Shown here: positions 35,346 through 43,950 of the stretch, piece by piece | Position numbering within the stretch: the stretch's first letter is position 1 | Layout: each line of letters begins with the position of its first letter | Origin: Maribacter sp. MJ134 | GTDB taxonomy: Bacteria; Bacteroidota; Bacteroidia; Flavobacteriales; Flavobacteriaceae | DNA: 64,000 nt | NCBI RefSeq assembly: GCF_003970695.1 | Contig: NZ_CP034570.1 | Span: 2,480,001 to 2,544,000, forward strand | Reading direction: 5' to 3' | Made by a program: the position numbers and the translations under genes | Notes under the pieces: generated by a model | The model's database searches: none | Told to the model about the DNA's origin: nothing | The model's input: the letters and a program-made list of their open reading frames with translations, nothing else

Positions 35346-35388
35346 CAAATCTATAGGCTGTGCTTGTTAGAAAATATGATAAATGTCA
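35346..35388 (-). promoter_or_regulatory. FNR-type class II promoter of hemN-usp
   Basis: Box TGATAAATGTCA at 35377-35388, identical to the box before the other usp gene, and -7 element TAGATTTG (complement of 35346-35353), an exact consensus match. Centres are 33 bp apart. Confidence 0.78.
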
Positions 35389-35399
35389 GTCTAATAATA

Positions 35400-35861
35400 C
35401 TATCCGGACAAATCGATATGGCGAGTCAAATTCTGTTCGACCGATATAAAGGAATCAACACCTTTAATTCCCTCAACGGTAAGAATAGCATCCTGATAAA
35501 TTTCTCGGTAGTGGATACTGTCCCTCGTATGCATTTTAATAAATATATCATACTTACCGGTTACATGGTGTACTTTAACTACCTCCCTTATTTTAATAAG
35601 GTTTTCTATGACCTGCTTGTACAAAGTAATTTTAGTAAGGTAGATTCCTAAAAAAGCAGTAAAATTCCAACCCATAACGGTGTAATCTAAATTTAAAGAG
35701 GCCCCAAGTATTAGGCCCATCTCACGCATTTTTTTTATGCGGGTGTGTACTGTTCCAGGAGATATGATTAACGTCTTAGCAACTTCAGTGTAAGGAGTCT
35801 GCGCATCTTCAGCAAGGATGGACAGAATATTGAAATCTACTTGGTCTAATTTATTCTTCAC
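35400..35861 (-). CDS. Lrp/AsnC family transcriptional regulator
   Basis: 153 residues. N-terminal helix-turn-helix (DFNILSILAEDAQTPYTEVA, then SPGTVHTRIKKMREMGLI) and a C-terminal RAM domain for effector binding and oligomerisation (VVKVHHVTGKYDIFIKMHT). It lies 550 bp from the divergent TonB-receptor/aminotransferase locus, which makes that locus a plausible target, and it ends 12 bp past the hemN FNR box. A tandem repeat sits just upstream of its start. The effector, presumably an amino acid, is unknown. Confidence 0.9.
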   Translation of the reverse strand: MKNKLDQVDFNILSILAEDAQTPYTEVAKTLIISPGTVHTRIKKMREMGLILGASLNLDYTVMGWNFTAFLGIYLTKITLYKQVIENLIKIREVVKVHHVTGKYDIFIKMHTRDSIHYREIYQDAILTVEGIKGVDSFISVEQNLTRHIDLSG

Positions 35862-35885
35862 ATCTAAAGGTTAATTAGGAATTTT

Positions 35886-35917
35886 GAACATCACTTTGTT
35901 TGAACATCACTTTGTTT
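35886..35917. repeat. 16-bp tandem direct repeat upstream of lrp
   Basis: GAACATCACTTTGTTT occurs twice in direct tandem, followed by a partial third copy GAACA. It begins 25 bp upstream of the lrp start codon. Confidence 0.75.
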
Positions 35918-36127
35918 GAACAATTATCAATTTAACTAAACTTATTTTTGTTTTAGTAAATTTAATTTAACCAAATTTAATTTTTAGTTATTATTTGATA
36001 ATATAAATGTCATTTTAATGATAATATTTTAAAATAATCTTCTCAAAATATAAATGTCATAAAAATGTCTTTGCCCAAAATTTTATCAAAAAAACAGCTT
36101 TCTAAAATTGAAAATGTATGAATTTGC

Positions 36128-36164
36128 CATATCGATAGAAAAAATGAAAAAAGTTATCGATATG
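36128..36164. repeat. inverted repeat CATATCGATA / TATCGATATG
   Basis: Perfect 10-bp arms at 36128-36137 and 36155-36164 with a 17-nt A-rich spacer. Each arm contains the palindrome ATCGAT. It could be a pair of operator half-sites or a hairpin. Confidence 0.55.
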
Positions 36165-36254
36165 ATAGGTTTTAAATCAATAATCTTAATGAAATCGGAA
36201 CTTCCCAGAGGTTATCAGTTTTATTTTATGATGAAGTCTTATTAATATTGTTCG

Positions 36255-36287
36255 TGACAGAATTGAAACTTAAAATCAATTCTGTCA
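36255..36287. repeat. inverted repeat TGACAGAATTGA / TCAATTCTGTCA
   Basis: Perfect 12-bp arms (36255-36266 and 36276-36287) around a 9-nt loop, about 124 bp upstream of the receptor start. No U run follows, so it is not a standard terminator. Confidence 0.6.
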
Positions 36288-36410
36288 TAGTAAAGTGTCC
36301 GGAACTTTTCTTTTAACATACACCAAAAAAATCATTCTTAATTGTATTACGCTTTTATGAACGGTAAGGGTATGGAAATTTGAGTAATAACTGACTAAAC
36401 CTCAAGACTT

Positions 36411-39371
36411 ATGAAGAAAGTTTTATTTGTATCATTTTTTTTAAGTGCAATTATAAATGTATATGCACAAGAAATTACAGTATCCGGAAAGATTTCAGAT
36501 GCAACGGGTGCCTTACCCGGAGTTAATGTTAGGGTAAAGGGAACTACCAAAGGTGTAATCTCGGATTTTGATGGTAACTATACTATTGATGCTTCCGGTA
36601 CGGGAACTTTGATTTTTTCCTATTTGGGATATGCCACCAAAAATATTGCGGTCAATAATCAGACCAACATAGATGTAACATTGCAAGAGGCGGCAGAACA
36701 ACTTACGGAAACCATAGTTGTTGGATCAAGAGGGCAATCACGTACCAAATTGGAAACTGCTGCTCCAGTAGATGTTATCAGTGTAAGTAAACAGGCCGTT
36801 AATATGCCGCAATTAGACATTGCATCACTCTTGGTAGCGTCCGTACCCTCATTTACTGCTGTGCAATCCCAAGGCGGTGACCTTAGTGCATCCGTAAATC
36901 CACCAACTCTAAGGGGATTGGGACCAAACCAACTTCTGGTACTCATTGATGGAAAAAGAAGACACAGTGGCGCGCAGTTGATAGCCTCACCGAACGGCTC
37001 ACAAGCAAACTCTGTAGATTTGTCCTTTATACCGCTAGATGCCATAGATCGTGTGGAAGTTTTAAGAGACGGTGCTTCGGCCCAATATGGTTCAGATGCT
37101 ATAGCTGGTGTAATGAATTTTATCACCAGAAAAGGAACTAATAGATTTACAGCGAATTACACTGCGGGTTTCTATTCTAACACCACGCCTAACACCGAGG
37201 GAACCAGCATTAGTGAGTCTGACCAGGCGTTATTAGAGGATAATGGAGGTGTTGACGGTATAACCCATCAATTGGGTGCAAATTATGGAGTAACCTTTGA
37301 GAATGGTGGCTATCTTAACGTATCGGGTACTTACAGACAAAATGAAATAGCAATCCGCCCTAATATTAGTGGTTCTACACCTTACGGAGATTCATATCTG
37401 AACAATGAAAGAACGGATGAACGGGGCAATATCATCATTACCAACCCTGAGCTACTGGCCGCCCAAACTGCAGGGAATACGGCTTTGGCCGCTGAACTTC
37501 AGACAAATGATGGTTTACTTTCGGCCAGAGGCCTTACCGCTAGAGATATTTCTACCTTTGCAGGACTGCCCGCCAGCCAGTTAGGTGTAGTAAATTATAG
37601 TTTAGCATTACCATTATCCGCTGACTCGGAAACCAGTTTCTATTCTTTTGGAGATTTCGGATATAAAAATTCAGACCTTCTAAGTTGTTTTTACAGAAGA
37701 CCGGCACAAACTGATCGTTTCAACTTTGACCTATATCCCAATGGGTTTAGGCCTCAGATGGTAAATACTCAGACCAATATTGGATTTACCGCAGGTATCG
37801 AAGGGAAACTTGGAGATTGGGACTTTGATTTCAGTAACACCTACGGTAAAAATAAACAAGTTTATACTCAGTTCAATACCTTTAATGCCAGTCTACAGTC
37901 AGAATCGCCTACAGAGATGGATCTTGGCACGCATAGCTTTTTTCAAAATACGGCCAATTTTGACATGAGCAAGTACTATGATGATTTTCTTTCTGGATTT
38001 AACATCGCTGTCGGAGCCGAGTTTAGAGTTGAGAATTATATCATAGAAGCTGGTCAGTCAGAGAGTTTTGAAGCAGGCGATGCAGGTTTATTCACTGCTA
38101 CAGAGGATAACCAAGCCCTTATTGGACCAGATGGTTTTCCTTTGACAGATTTGAACGGGAATCCTATACTTGGTAACGATGGTAATGCATTAGTGCTTCC
38201 CTTTGGAGGCGTTAGTTCTTTTCCTGTCCATCAGCATAGTCCAAATTCTCAGTGTTTTAGAGGATTTGCCCCTGAAAATGAGGCAAACGAATTTAGATCG
38301 GTTACGGCCCTTTATTTGGATACGGAACTTGACGTGACCGATAAGTGGTTCGTAAGCGGAGCTTTGCGAACGGAACAATACACAGATTTTGGTGGTGTTT
38401 TCACTGGAAAATTCGCCACACGTTATAAAATTACAGATAATTTTGCTCTTAGAGGTTCACTAAGTTCGGGATTCAGGGCTCCATCCTTGCAAGAGCTCAA
38501 CTATTCGCACACTTTTACCTTTTTCGTTGATTTGGTACCGTTCGATGGCACCGTATTTCCTAATGGAAGTTCCGCTGCACAGGCGATTGGGATTACAGCT
38601 CTACAAGAAGAAAAATCCACAAACTTTGGCGTAGGTTTTACCGCAAAACTTTTCAACAAAATAGACCTGACCGTAGATTATTTTGATATACAGATTTCGG
38701 ACCGTTTGTTTGACACTGGGAATTTCAGTGCTACCGATGCTCCAGCTTTAGAACCCATTATTGGTTCGGGTTTGGCCAGCTTTCGCATAAACGGAGGTGA
38801 CATTAGCACAAAGGGTCTTGAAGTTGTAGCAAATTATAATGAGCGTATTGGTGATGGATTTTTAGGTGTTATGTTCTCAGGAACATTTATGGACAGAACT
38901 TTTGAAGGAGCCAACATTCCTAATTTAAATACGGTCCTTTCTGATGAAGATCTTGAAGCTAGGTATATAGATAGAGCGGTGATAGGACAATACGAAGTTG
39001 GTAACCCGAACACGACTATGATTGCTTCTGTGTCTTATTCCCTAGGAAGGTGGTCTGCCAATTTAAGAGGTACTTATTTTGGAGAAGTATCCCGACTTGA
39101 TGACGGCCTAGGCACCCTAGTAGACGAAAATTTTCCTAATGCGGGAACTCAAGGATTTTCAGATCAAACATTTTCGGCTCAGTTCGTAAACGATATCGGC
39201 GTAACCTATCAATTTTCGGAAAACTTAGCTTTCACCCTTACAGGTCAAAATATTTTTAATCAATATCCTGATATACGAAGACAAGAGGAAAGAGGCTTTC
39301 TCCTCTATAATGGTGGGCAACAAGGTGCGTTAGGCGCTTTTTATTCAGCAAGAGCAACTTTTAGTTTCTAA
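36411..39371 (+). CDS. TonB-dependent outer membrane receptor
   Basis: 986 residues. Signal peptide (about 1-20), a carboxypeptidase-regulatory-like domain (about 22-95: VSGKISDATGALPGVNVRVK and SDFDGNYTID), a plug domain (about 105-240: PPTLRGLGPNQLLVLIDGKR and DGASAQYGSDAIAGVMNF), then a long beta barrel ending in ARATFSF with a terminal Phe. It is a non-SusC type TonB receptor: no SusD follows. The downstream genes are a small lipoprotein, a Tat-exported aminotransferase and a permease, so it may import an amine or amino-acid compound. The ligand is unknown. Confidence 0.9.
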   Translation: MKKVLFVSFFLSAIINVYAQEITVSGKISDATGALPGVNVRVKGTTKGVISDFDGNYTIDASGTGTLIFSYLGYATKNIAVNNQTNIDVTLQEAAEQLTETIVVGSRGQSRTKLETAAPVDVISVSKQAVNMPQLDIASLLVASVPSFTAVQSQGGDLSASVNPPTLRGLGPNQLLVLIDGKRRHSGAQLIASPNGSQANSVDLSFIPLDAIDRVEVLRDGASAQYGSDAIAGVMNFITRKGTNRFTANYTAGFYSNTTPNTEGTSISESDQALLEDNGGVDGITHQLGANYGVTFENGGYLNVSGTYRQNEIAIRPNISGSTPYGDSYLNNERTDERGNIIITNPELLAAQTAGNTALAAELQTNDGLLSARGLTARDISTFAGLPASQLGVVNYSLALPLSADSETSFYSFGDFGYKNSDLLSCFYRRPAQTDRFNFDLYPNGFRPQMVNTQTNIGFTAGIEGKLGDWDFDFSNTYGKNKQVYTQFNTFNASLQSESPTEMDLGTHSFFQNTANFDMSKYYDDFLSGFNIAVGAEFRVENYIIEAGQSESFEAGDAGLFTATEDNQALIGPDGFPLTDLNGNPILGNDGNALVLPFGGVSSFPVHQHSPNSQCFRGFAPENEANEFRSVTALYLDTELDVTDKWFVSGALRTEQYTDFGGVFTGKFATRYKITDNFALRGSLSSGFRAPSLQELNYSHTFTFFVDLVPFDGTVFPNGSSAAQAIGITALQEEKSTNFGVGFTAKLFNKIDLTVDYFDIQISDRLFDTGNFSATDAPALEPIIGSGLASFRINGGDISTKGLEVVANYNERIGDGFLGVMFSGTFMDRTFEGANIPNLNTVLSDEDLEARYIDRAVIGQYEVGNPNTTMIASVSYSLGRWSANLRGTYFGEVSRLDDGLGTLVDENFPNAGTQGFSDQTFSAQFVNDIGVTYQFSENLAFTLTGQNIFNQYPDIRRQEERGFLLYNGGQQGALGAFYSARATFSF

Positions 39372-39404
39372 AACAATAGTATGATATTCAAAAATAAAAA
39401 AATT

Positions 39405-39905
39405 ATGAAAACCTATATAGCAAGAATAATTTTAGTGGTAGTTGCATTGTCCCTTACTACTTCCTGTGATTTAGAGCGATTAGAATCAGCTCAAGAGGTT
39501 GCTCCTGGCGGAGGCACGTTGGATACATTTACTGCCTATACCATAGATTCTACCGACCCAGATGGTTCAAATGTATATGGAAGAATAGTTTTTTGGGAAA
39601 CCAGCTTAAACCAAACGCTCGTGCAAATCTCGCTATTCAATACCATACCCGGTACTTTACATCCCGCATTGGTTTTAGATGGCGCTGTTGAGTCGGCGGG
39701 TGCCACAATGCTGACCTTAGATGACGTATCCGGTGATACAGGAGAGCTAAATAGCAATAAGCTTTTCCTAATAGCCGACACTAACTTTTATGATTCGATA
39801 TTAACTATGGATTCGCATGTTAACATTTACCTAAGTGAAACGGACAATACAGTTGTGGCGTCAGGAAATTTAGGAATTAATGCGGATCCAGTGGATTCTA
39901 ATTAA
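39405..39905 (+). CDS. small lipoprotein, CHRD-like
   Basis: 166 residues from ATG 39405 (MKTYIARIILVVVALSLTTSC); an ATG 8 codons earlier would disturb the signal peptide. Lipobox TTSC (Cys21). The mature part is beta-rich (NVYGRIVFWETSLNQTLVQI, HPALVLDG, HVNIYLSETDNTVVASGNLG) and weakly recalls CHRD-type domains of other Bacteroidota lipoproteins. Binding of a ligand at the cell surface beside the receptor is possible. It lies 33 bp after the receptor gene and 26 bp before the aminotransferase gene. Confidence 0.65.
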   Translation: MKTYIARIILVVVALSLTTSCDLERLESAQEVAPGGGTLDTFTAYTIDSTDPDGSNVYGRIVFWETSLNQTLVQISLFNTIPGTLHPALVLDGAVESAGATMLTLDDVSGDTGELNSNKLFLIADTNFYDSILTMDSHVNIYLSETDNTVVASGNLGINADPVDSN

Positions 39906-39931
39906 ATTTTATAACTTAAATATAGCGCACA

Positions 39932-41122
39932 ATGAAAACAACAGTAAACAGAAGAGATTGGCTCAAAAGAGGCGTTCTCACAGCTGCCGGGGTAATGGCG
40001 GCACCTTATTTGACTTACGGAGCATTTCCGTCGCAACCTATTAAAATGGATGCGCAAGGAAATATCCCCTATACCCCATTTTTTAAAGAGTATTTACCGT
40101 ATGCCCCAACCGAACCTGTTGAGTTGGCCGCTAAAATCAATGCCAACGAAAATCCTTATGGACCGTCTCCCATGGCTGTTGATGCAATGCAAAAATACGC
40201 TCCAATGGGCAACCGTTACGCATGGAAGGAATTATACCAACTAATGGATAAAATTGCCTTAGAAGAGGGTGTAAAACAAAGTAATATAATGATGGGTCCC
40301 GGGTCGTCAGATCTTTTGGAAAAGACCGCTATGGTATTTTTTAAAGATGGAGGAAACATTGTTTCTGCCGATCCAGCATACATGTCCTTAATCAAAGTTG
40401 CTGAAGCCACAGGGGCGACTTGGAAACCCGTTGCACTAAAAAAAGATTGGTCTCACGATTTGGCAGCTATGGAAGCTGCGATTGATTCCGATACCAAATT
40501 AGTGTACATCTGTAATCCAAATAACCCAACAGGAAGTATGACAGATCATGCGGAACTAGTGGATTTTTGTTCTAGAGTTTCGGCCAAAGTTCCAATTTTT
40601 GTTGATGAAGCATATTTAGGTTTCCTAGAGGACGGTGCAAAAAAGAGTATGGTGTCCCTTATCAACGAAGGTAATAACGTGATCATCGCGCGTACTTTTT
40701 CTAAAATTCAGGGAATGGCAGGTTTACGTGTAGGTTATGTCGTTGCTCAACCAGCAACCCTAGAGGTCATTCAAAAAGTTACTCGCGGCGGTATGGGTAT
40801 CACCTTACCATCTGTATATGCAGCAATGGCCAGTATGGATGATGTTGCCTTTAAGAACAAATCAAGAACATTGAACAAAGAATGTAGAGAATATGTTTAC
40901 GCAAACCTAAAACGCATGGGTTTTGATTACGTGCCATCTTCTACAAGCTTTATATTATTCCCAATTGAGATGGAGGGTAAACCCTTCTTGGAAAAAATGA
41001 CTGCTTTAGGTGTTGGGGTCAGGGCGTTTGAAATCTATAATAAAAACTGGTGCAGAGTAAGCATGGGTACTATGGATGAAATGAAGCTGTTTACAGCTGC
41101 CCTTGAAAAAGTGCTAGTTTAA
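39932..41122 (+). CDS. Tat-exported PLP-dependent aminotransferase (HisC-like)
   Basis: 396 residues. Twin-arginine signal NRRDWLKRGVLTAAGVMAAP (R7-R8). The rest is a class I/II aminotransferase: NENPYG, PNNPTG (195-201), D225 in VDEAYLGF and the PLP lysine K258 in RTFSKIQGMAGLRVGYV, with R266. It resembles histidinol-phosphate aminotransferase, but periplasmic export excludes a normal histidine biosynthesis role. Tat export suits an enzyme that binds its cofactor before transport. The substrate is unknown, presumably an amine delivered by the upstream receptor. Confidence 0.85.
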   Translation: MKTTVNRRDWLKRGVLTAAGVMAAPYLTYGAFPSQPIKMDAQGNIPYTPFFKEYLPYAPTEPVELAAKINANENPYGPSPMAVDAMQKYAPMGNRYAWKELYQLMDKIALEEGVKQSNIMMGPGSSDLLEKTAMVFFKDGGNIVSADPAYMSLIKVAEATGATWKPVALKKDWSHDLAAMEAAIDSDTKLVYICNPNNPTGSMTDHAELVDFCSRVSAKVPIFVDEAYLGFLEDGAKKSMVSLINEGNNVIIARTFSKIQGMAGLRVGYVVAQPATLEVIQKVTRGGMGITLPSVYAAMASMDDVAFKNKSRTLNKECREYVYANLKRMGFDYVPSSTSFILFPIEMEGKPFLEKMTALGVGVRAFEIYNKNWCRVSMGTMDEMKLFTAALEKVLV

Positions 41123-41131
41123 GTTTGAATT

Positions 41132-41195
41132 AGCCCTGGAGTTGGATTTTCAGACAATTGCTCGATAATCATATTTTATTCAGCTCCTTAGGGCT
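41132..41195. other. inverted repeat between aminotransferase and permease genes
   Basis: AGCCCTGGAG (41132-41141) pairs with CTCC-tt-AGGGCT (41184-41195), with a 2-nt bulge and a loop of about 42 nt. It may fold in the mRNA and tune expression of the permease; a terminator is less likely because no U tract follows. Confidence 0.35.
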
Positions 41196-41249
41196 ATTCT
41201 ATTAGCTTCCTTCCTAAATAATTAAACCACCTTTTTATTTATAAATCTT

Positions 41250-42392
41250 ATGAACTTTGCACTTCAAAAAACTTTAGAGCTTCTTATAATTATTGGGTTA
41301 GGGCTTTTCTTGCAAAAGAAAGTAGCAAAGCAAGATTTAAAGGGGGTTAAGGTAATAATCCTAAGTGTTGCACTTCCTGCGACCATTTTCGTTGCATTGT
41401 TAAAAATAGAATTAAAAGGAACCTTATTAGTTTTTCCGTTATTGGCATTAACGTTTAACCTTTTAATGCTTCTTGCTTCAAAATACTTTCTTTCTGTTAC
41501 CCTTCCGACTAAGGAGAATGCAAAAAAACGCACCTTGACGATGCTCTTACCATCATTGGCTCCAGGCCTTTCATGTTTCCCTTTTATCGTAGCTTATTTG
41601 GGAGATGATTCCCTCGCACTAGCGGCAATTACCGATGTAGGTAACAAAATATTCGTACTCATTCTCCTCTACATATTGGCCATGCGTTGGTATCGTCAAA
41701 GAACCCTAGAACAAAACGAAGTCTCTTCCAAAAACAAATTAAAAGGCTTGCTTTTCTCATTGCTCAATGAACCAATCAATATGGTGATTTTGATTGAGCT
41801 TGTTTTATTGGGCTTTAGTATAAATCTTTCTTCATTACCTGGTTTTATTCAGAACACTATTTTAAGCATGTCTACACTTATGACTCCTTTAGTATTGCTG
41901 TTCATCGGAATGGCCGTGCGAATTAAATCGGGCGAGTTTGGAGTTATATTCTCTATGTTATTGCGCAGAGCTGGATTATCTTTCTGTTTGTCCAGCACCT
42001 TTATTTTTCTGTTTCCCTCATTAACACCAGCACTTCTCTTACTAGTAGTGGTTTTTCCACAAAGCTCCTGCAGCTTCTGGCCTTTTGCCCATATGAGCGC
42101 CATCAACTCCTTGGAGGAAAAAGATAATCACCCAGAACCTACTTTTGATATTAATTTTGCGGTAAACGTAATGGCATGTTCCCTACCTTTTTCTACTCTG
42201 TTAATTATAGGGATTTTTTCTTTTAGTGACTTTTTTATCAGCGCGCCTGCCTTGCTAGGTATTGGTCTAACTGCCCTTGGAATTTCATATGCCCCCCATA
42301 TTTTCAAATCAAAGAGCTTTTTAAGAGATCGGGAAAAAGAAAAGTTCAATTCGCCAAGCGTAAAAGGCAGCTTCAAATCTAAAAATTCTTGA
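41250..42392 (+). CDS. AEC-like (auxin efflux carrier type) permease
   Basis: 380 residues with eight to ten hydrophobic helices and no signal peptide. The pattern VIILSVALPATIFVALLKIE near the N-terminus and the split-helix layout recall AEC/malate-permease transporters in the inner membrane. It follows the aminotransferase by 127 bp and probably moves the deaminated product or the substrate across the inner membrane. The C-terminal tail is basic (KSKSFLRDREKEKFNS). Direction of transport is unknown. Confidence 0.7.
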   Translation: MNFALQKTLELLIIIGLGLFLQKKVAKQDLKGVKVIILSVALPATIFVALLKIELKGTLLVFPLLALTFNLLMLLASKYFLSVTLPTKENAKKRTLTMLLPSLAPGLSCFPFIVAYLGDDSLALAAITDVGNKIFVLILLYILAMRWYRQRTLEQNEVSSKNKLKGLLFSLLNEPINMVILIELVLLGFSINLSSLPGFIQNTILSMSTLMTPLVLLFIGMAVRIKSGEFGVIFSMLLRRAGLSFCLSSTFIFLFPSLTPALLLLVVVFPQSSCSFWPFAHMSAINSLEEKDNHPEPTFDINFAVNVMACSLPFSTLLIIGIFSFSDFFISAPALLGIGLTALGISYAPHIFKSKSFLRDREKEKFNSPSVKGSFKSKNS

Positions 42393-42450
42393 TAGTGCAC
42401 CTTAGAAAGGTTAGACCGTTAAAAAAGAGAAAGCAAGTTAACCTTTTAAG

Positions 42451-43803
42451 TCAATAAGTTTCCTTTAACCATTTGTACGGCTTACGGTTAATCCATAAGC
42501 CTCTGGTAAAGTCCGGAAAATCTTGAGGTTCACCATTATTGGCAAGGGAAAGTTCCGAAAGCGGTGTTACCGCACTCCAGGCTGCCGCATCATAGGCATC
42601 CATAGGTGGGGCAATGTTGGCTTTGGCAGATTCAACGAAAGAATTCAATACAAAGAAGTCCATTCCGCCATGTCCTGCATCCAGAGCATATTCACCGTAC
42701 TTTTTCCATAAAGGATGATCATACTTGTTCAACCAATCGGTAGCCTCGTCCCATTGGTGCGATTCCGATTTACCTTCTACGTAAATTCTATTACCATCAA
42801 CCTCCCATAATCCGTTAGCACCTTGCACTCTAAACCCTAAGGAATAGGGTCTAGGTAAATTACAATCGTGGGTAATAATTATCGTTTCTCCGTTTGCGGT
42901 ATCTATGGTAGTCGTAATAACATCTCCTTGCTTAAACTTAACCTTAGCGTTTGGGTGGTCCTTTCCACCAACTTGAACAATGTAGTTGTGCAGACCAATT
43001 GCTTTCGTAGCATGCGATGTTAAGGACATAAATCTATTGCCACGGTTTATATCTGCCATTACCGCAATAGGACCCAACCCATGCGTGGGATATACATCGG
43101 CGTTTCTCTTTACGGAGTGATGGGTACGCCATTTAGATTCTGAAATTCCCTTTTCACCAAATTCTGCCCCTTTGCCGTAGGCAGTTTTTCCGTCGTTGAA
43201 TTTTACGTGGCGTAAATCATGTTGATACCCGCATCTAAAATGCACCAGTTCGCCAAAAACATTCCCTTTCACCATATTAAGAACGGCCAAGATGTCCCTT
43301 CTATAATTTACATTCTCAAGAATCATTAAATGTGAACCAGTGGCCTCGTGCGTATTGACCAAATCCCAACACTCTTCCATGGTGTTTGAAGCTGAAACCT
43401 CGACCCCGGTATATTTACCCGCTTTCATGGAGTCTACTGCCATACGTGTGTGCCATAACCAAGGTGTAGAAATCACCACAGCGTCTATCTCCTTAAGCTC
43501 CAATAGGTTCCTATAATCATAATCGTTCGCTCCAAATATCAAGGGGTCTTTTGCTCCTTCTTTTGTGATAAGGTCTTTCGCAATGGAAATCCTCTTTGGG
43601 TCAATATCGCAAATAGCCTCCACGTTGATATCTTTACGAAGCAACAAGTTTTGAAGATGGTTCGTTCCCCTTAATCCAACTCCTATCAAGGCTACATTCA
43701 ATTTATCAGCAGGACTATAAAGTTTGCTCGCAAAGCTTGGAACCGCAAATAAACCTGCTCCCGCGATTGATGTATTTCTGATAAAATTTCGTCTCGTGCC
43801 CAT
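42451..43803 (-). CDS. GH109-like alpha-N-acetylgalactosaminidase (Tat-exported Gfo/Idh fold)
   Basis: 450 residues. Tat signal TRRNFIRNTSIAGAGLFAVPS. NAD-binding VALIGVGLRGTNHLQN, then YRRDILAVLNMVKGNVFGEL, FRCGYQHDLRHVKFND, GEKGISESKWRTHHSVKRNA and YPTHGLGPIAVMADINRGNRF, which match the GH109 family as I recall it. GH109 enzymes use NAD+ in an oxidation-elimination mechanism to remove alpha-linked GalNAc. The divergent genes downstream encode an amino-sugar kinase and nucleotidyltransferase, which fits GalNAc salvage. Substrate is inferred. Confidence 0.8.
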   Translation of the reverse strand: MGTRRNFIRNTSIAGAGLFAVPSFASKLYSPADKLNVALIGVGLRGTNHLQNLLLRKDINVEAICDIDPKRISIAKDLITKEGAKDPLIFGANDYDYRNLLELKEIDAVVISTPWLWHTRMAVDSMKAGKYTGVEVSASNTMEECWDLVNTHEATGSHLMILENVNYRRDILAVLNMVKGNVFGELVHFRCGYQHDLRHVKFNDGKTAYGKGAEFGEKGISESKWRTHHSVKRNADVYPTHGLGPIAVMADINRGNRFMSLTSHATKAIGLHNYIVQVGGKDHPNAKVKFKQGDVITTTIDTANGETIIITHDCNLPRPYSLGFRVQGANGLWEVDGNRIYVEGKSESHQWDEATDWLNKYDHPLWKKYGEYALDAGHGGMDFFVLNSFVESAKANIAPPMDAYDAAAWSAVTPLSELSLANNGEPQDFPDFTRGLWINRKPYKWLKETY

Positions 43804-43924
43804 ATTAAAACAGTGTTGTTGGTTTGGATTAGTAAATTATGAAAAACTTAGGGATCCTTTTACAAGATTACCCTAATTTCGTTGCCGTACAACCAAAATA
43901 AAATTGATTTAGCCAAGCAATTCT

Positions 43925-43932
43925 TATTTTTG
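43925..43932 (+). promoter_or_regulatory. -7 element of the nucleotidyltransferase operon
   Basis: TATTTTTG, an exact TAnnTTTG match, with TTG at 43904-43906 and an 18-bp spacer. It sits 18 bp upstream of ATG 43951, supporting that start over the earlier in-frame ATG at 43882. Confidence 0.6.
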
Positions 43933-43950
43933 CACCCTAAAACAGTAACC

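Larger units (their letters stand above)
35862..36410. other. 549-bp AT-rich regulatory region between lrp and the TonB receptor
   Basis: No gene is seen. It contains a 16-bp tandem repeat (35886-35917), A/T-rich runs with repeated AATTTAA segments (35930-36000), two copies of ATATAAATGTCA (36001-36012 and 36048-36059), and two inverted repeats (36128-36164 and 36255-36287). Such density of symmetric and repeated sequence fits a complex control region for lrp, the receptor operon or both. Confidence 0.5.

Noticed and set aside
35364-35651. Open frame on the plus strand opposite lrp
   Set aside because: It lies antisense to the lrp gene, starts within the hemN FNR region and has no recognisable protein features.
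36001-36059. Two copies of ATATAAATGTCA as further FNR boxes
   Set aside because: Only the TGTCA half-site matches; the left half is TATA, no TAnnTTTG lies at 33 bp, and the nearest start codons are over 150 bp away.
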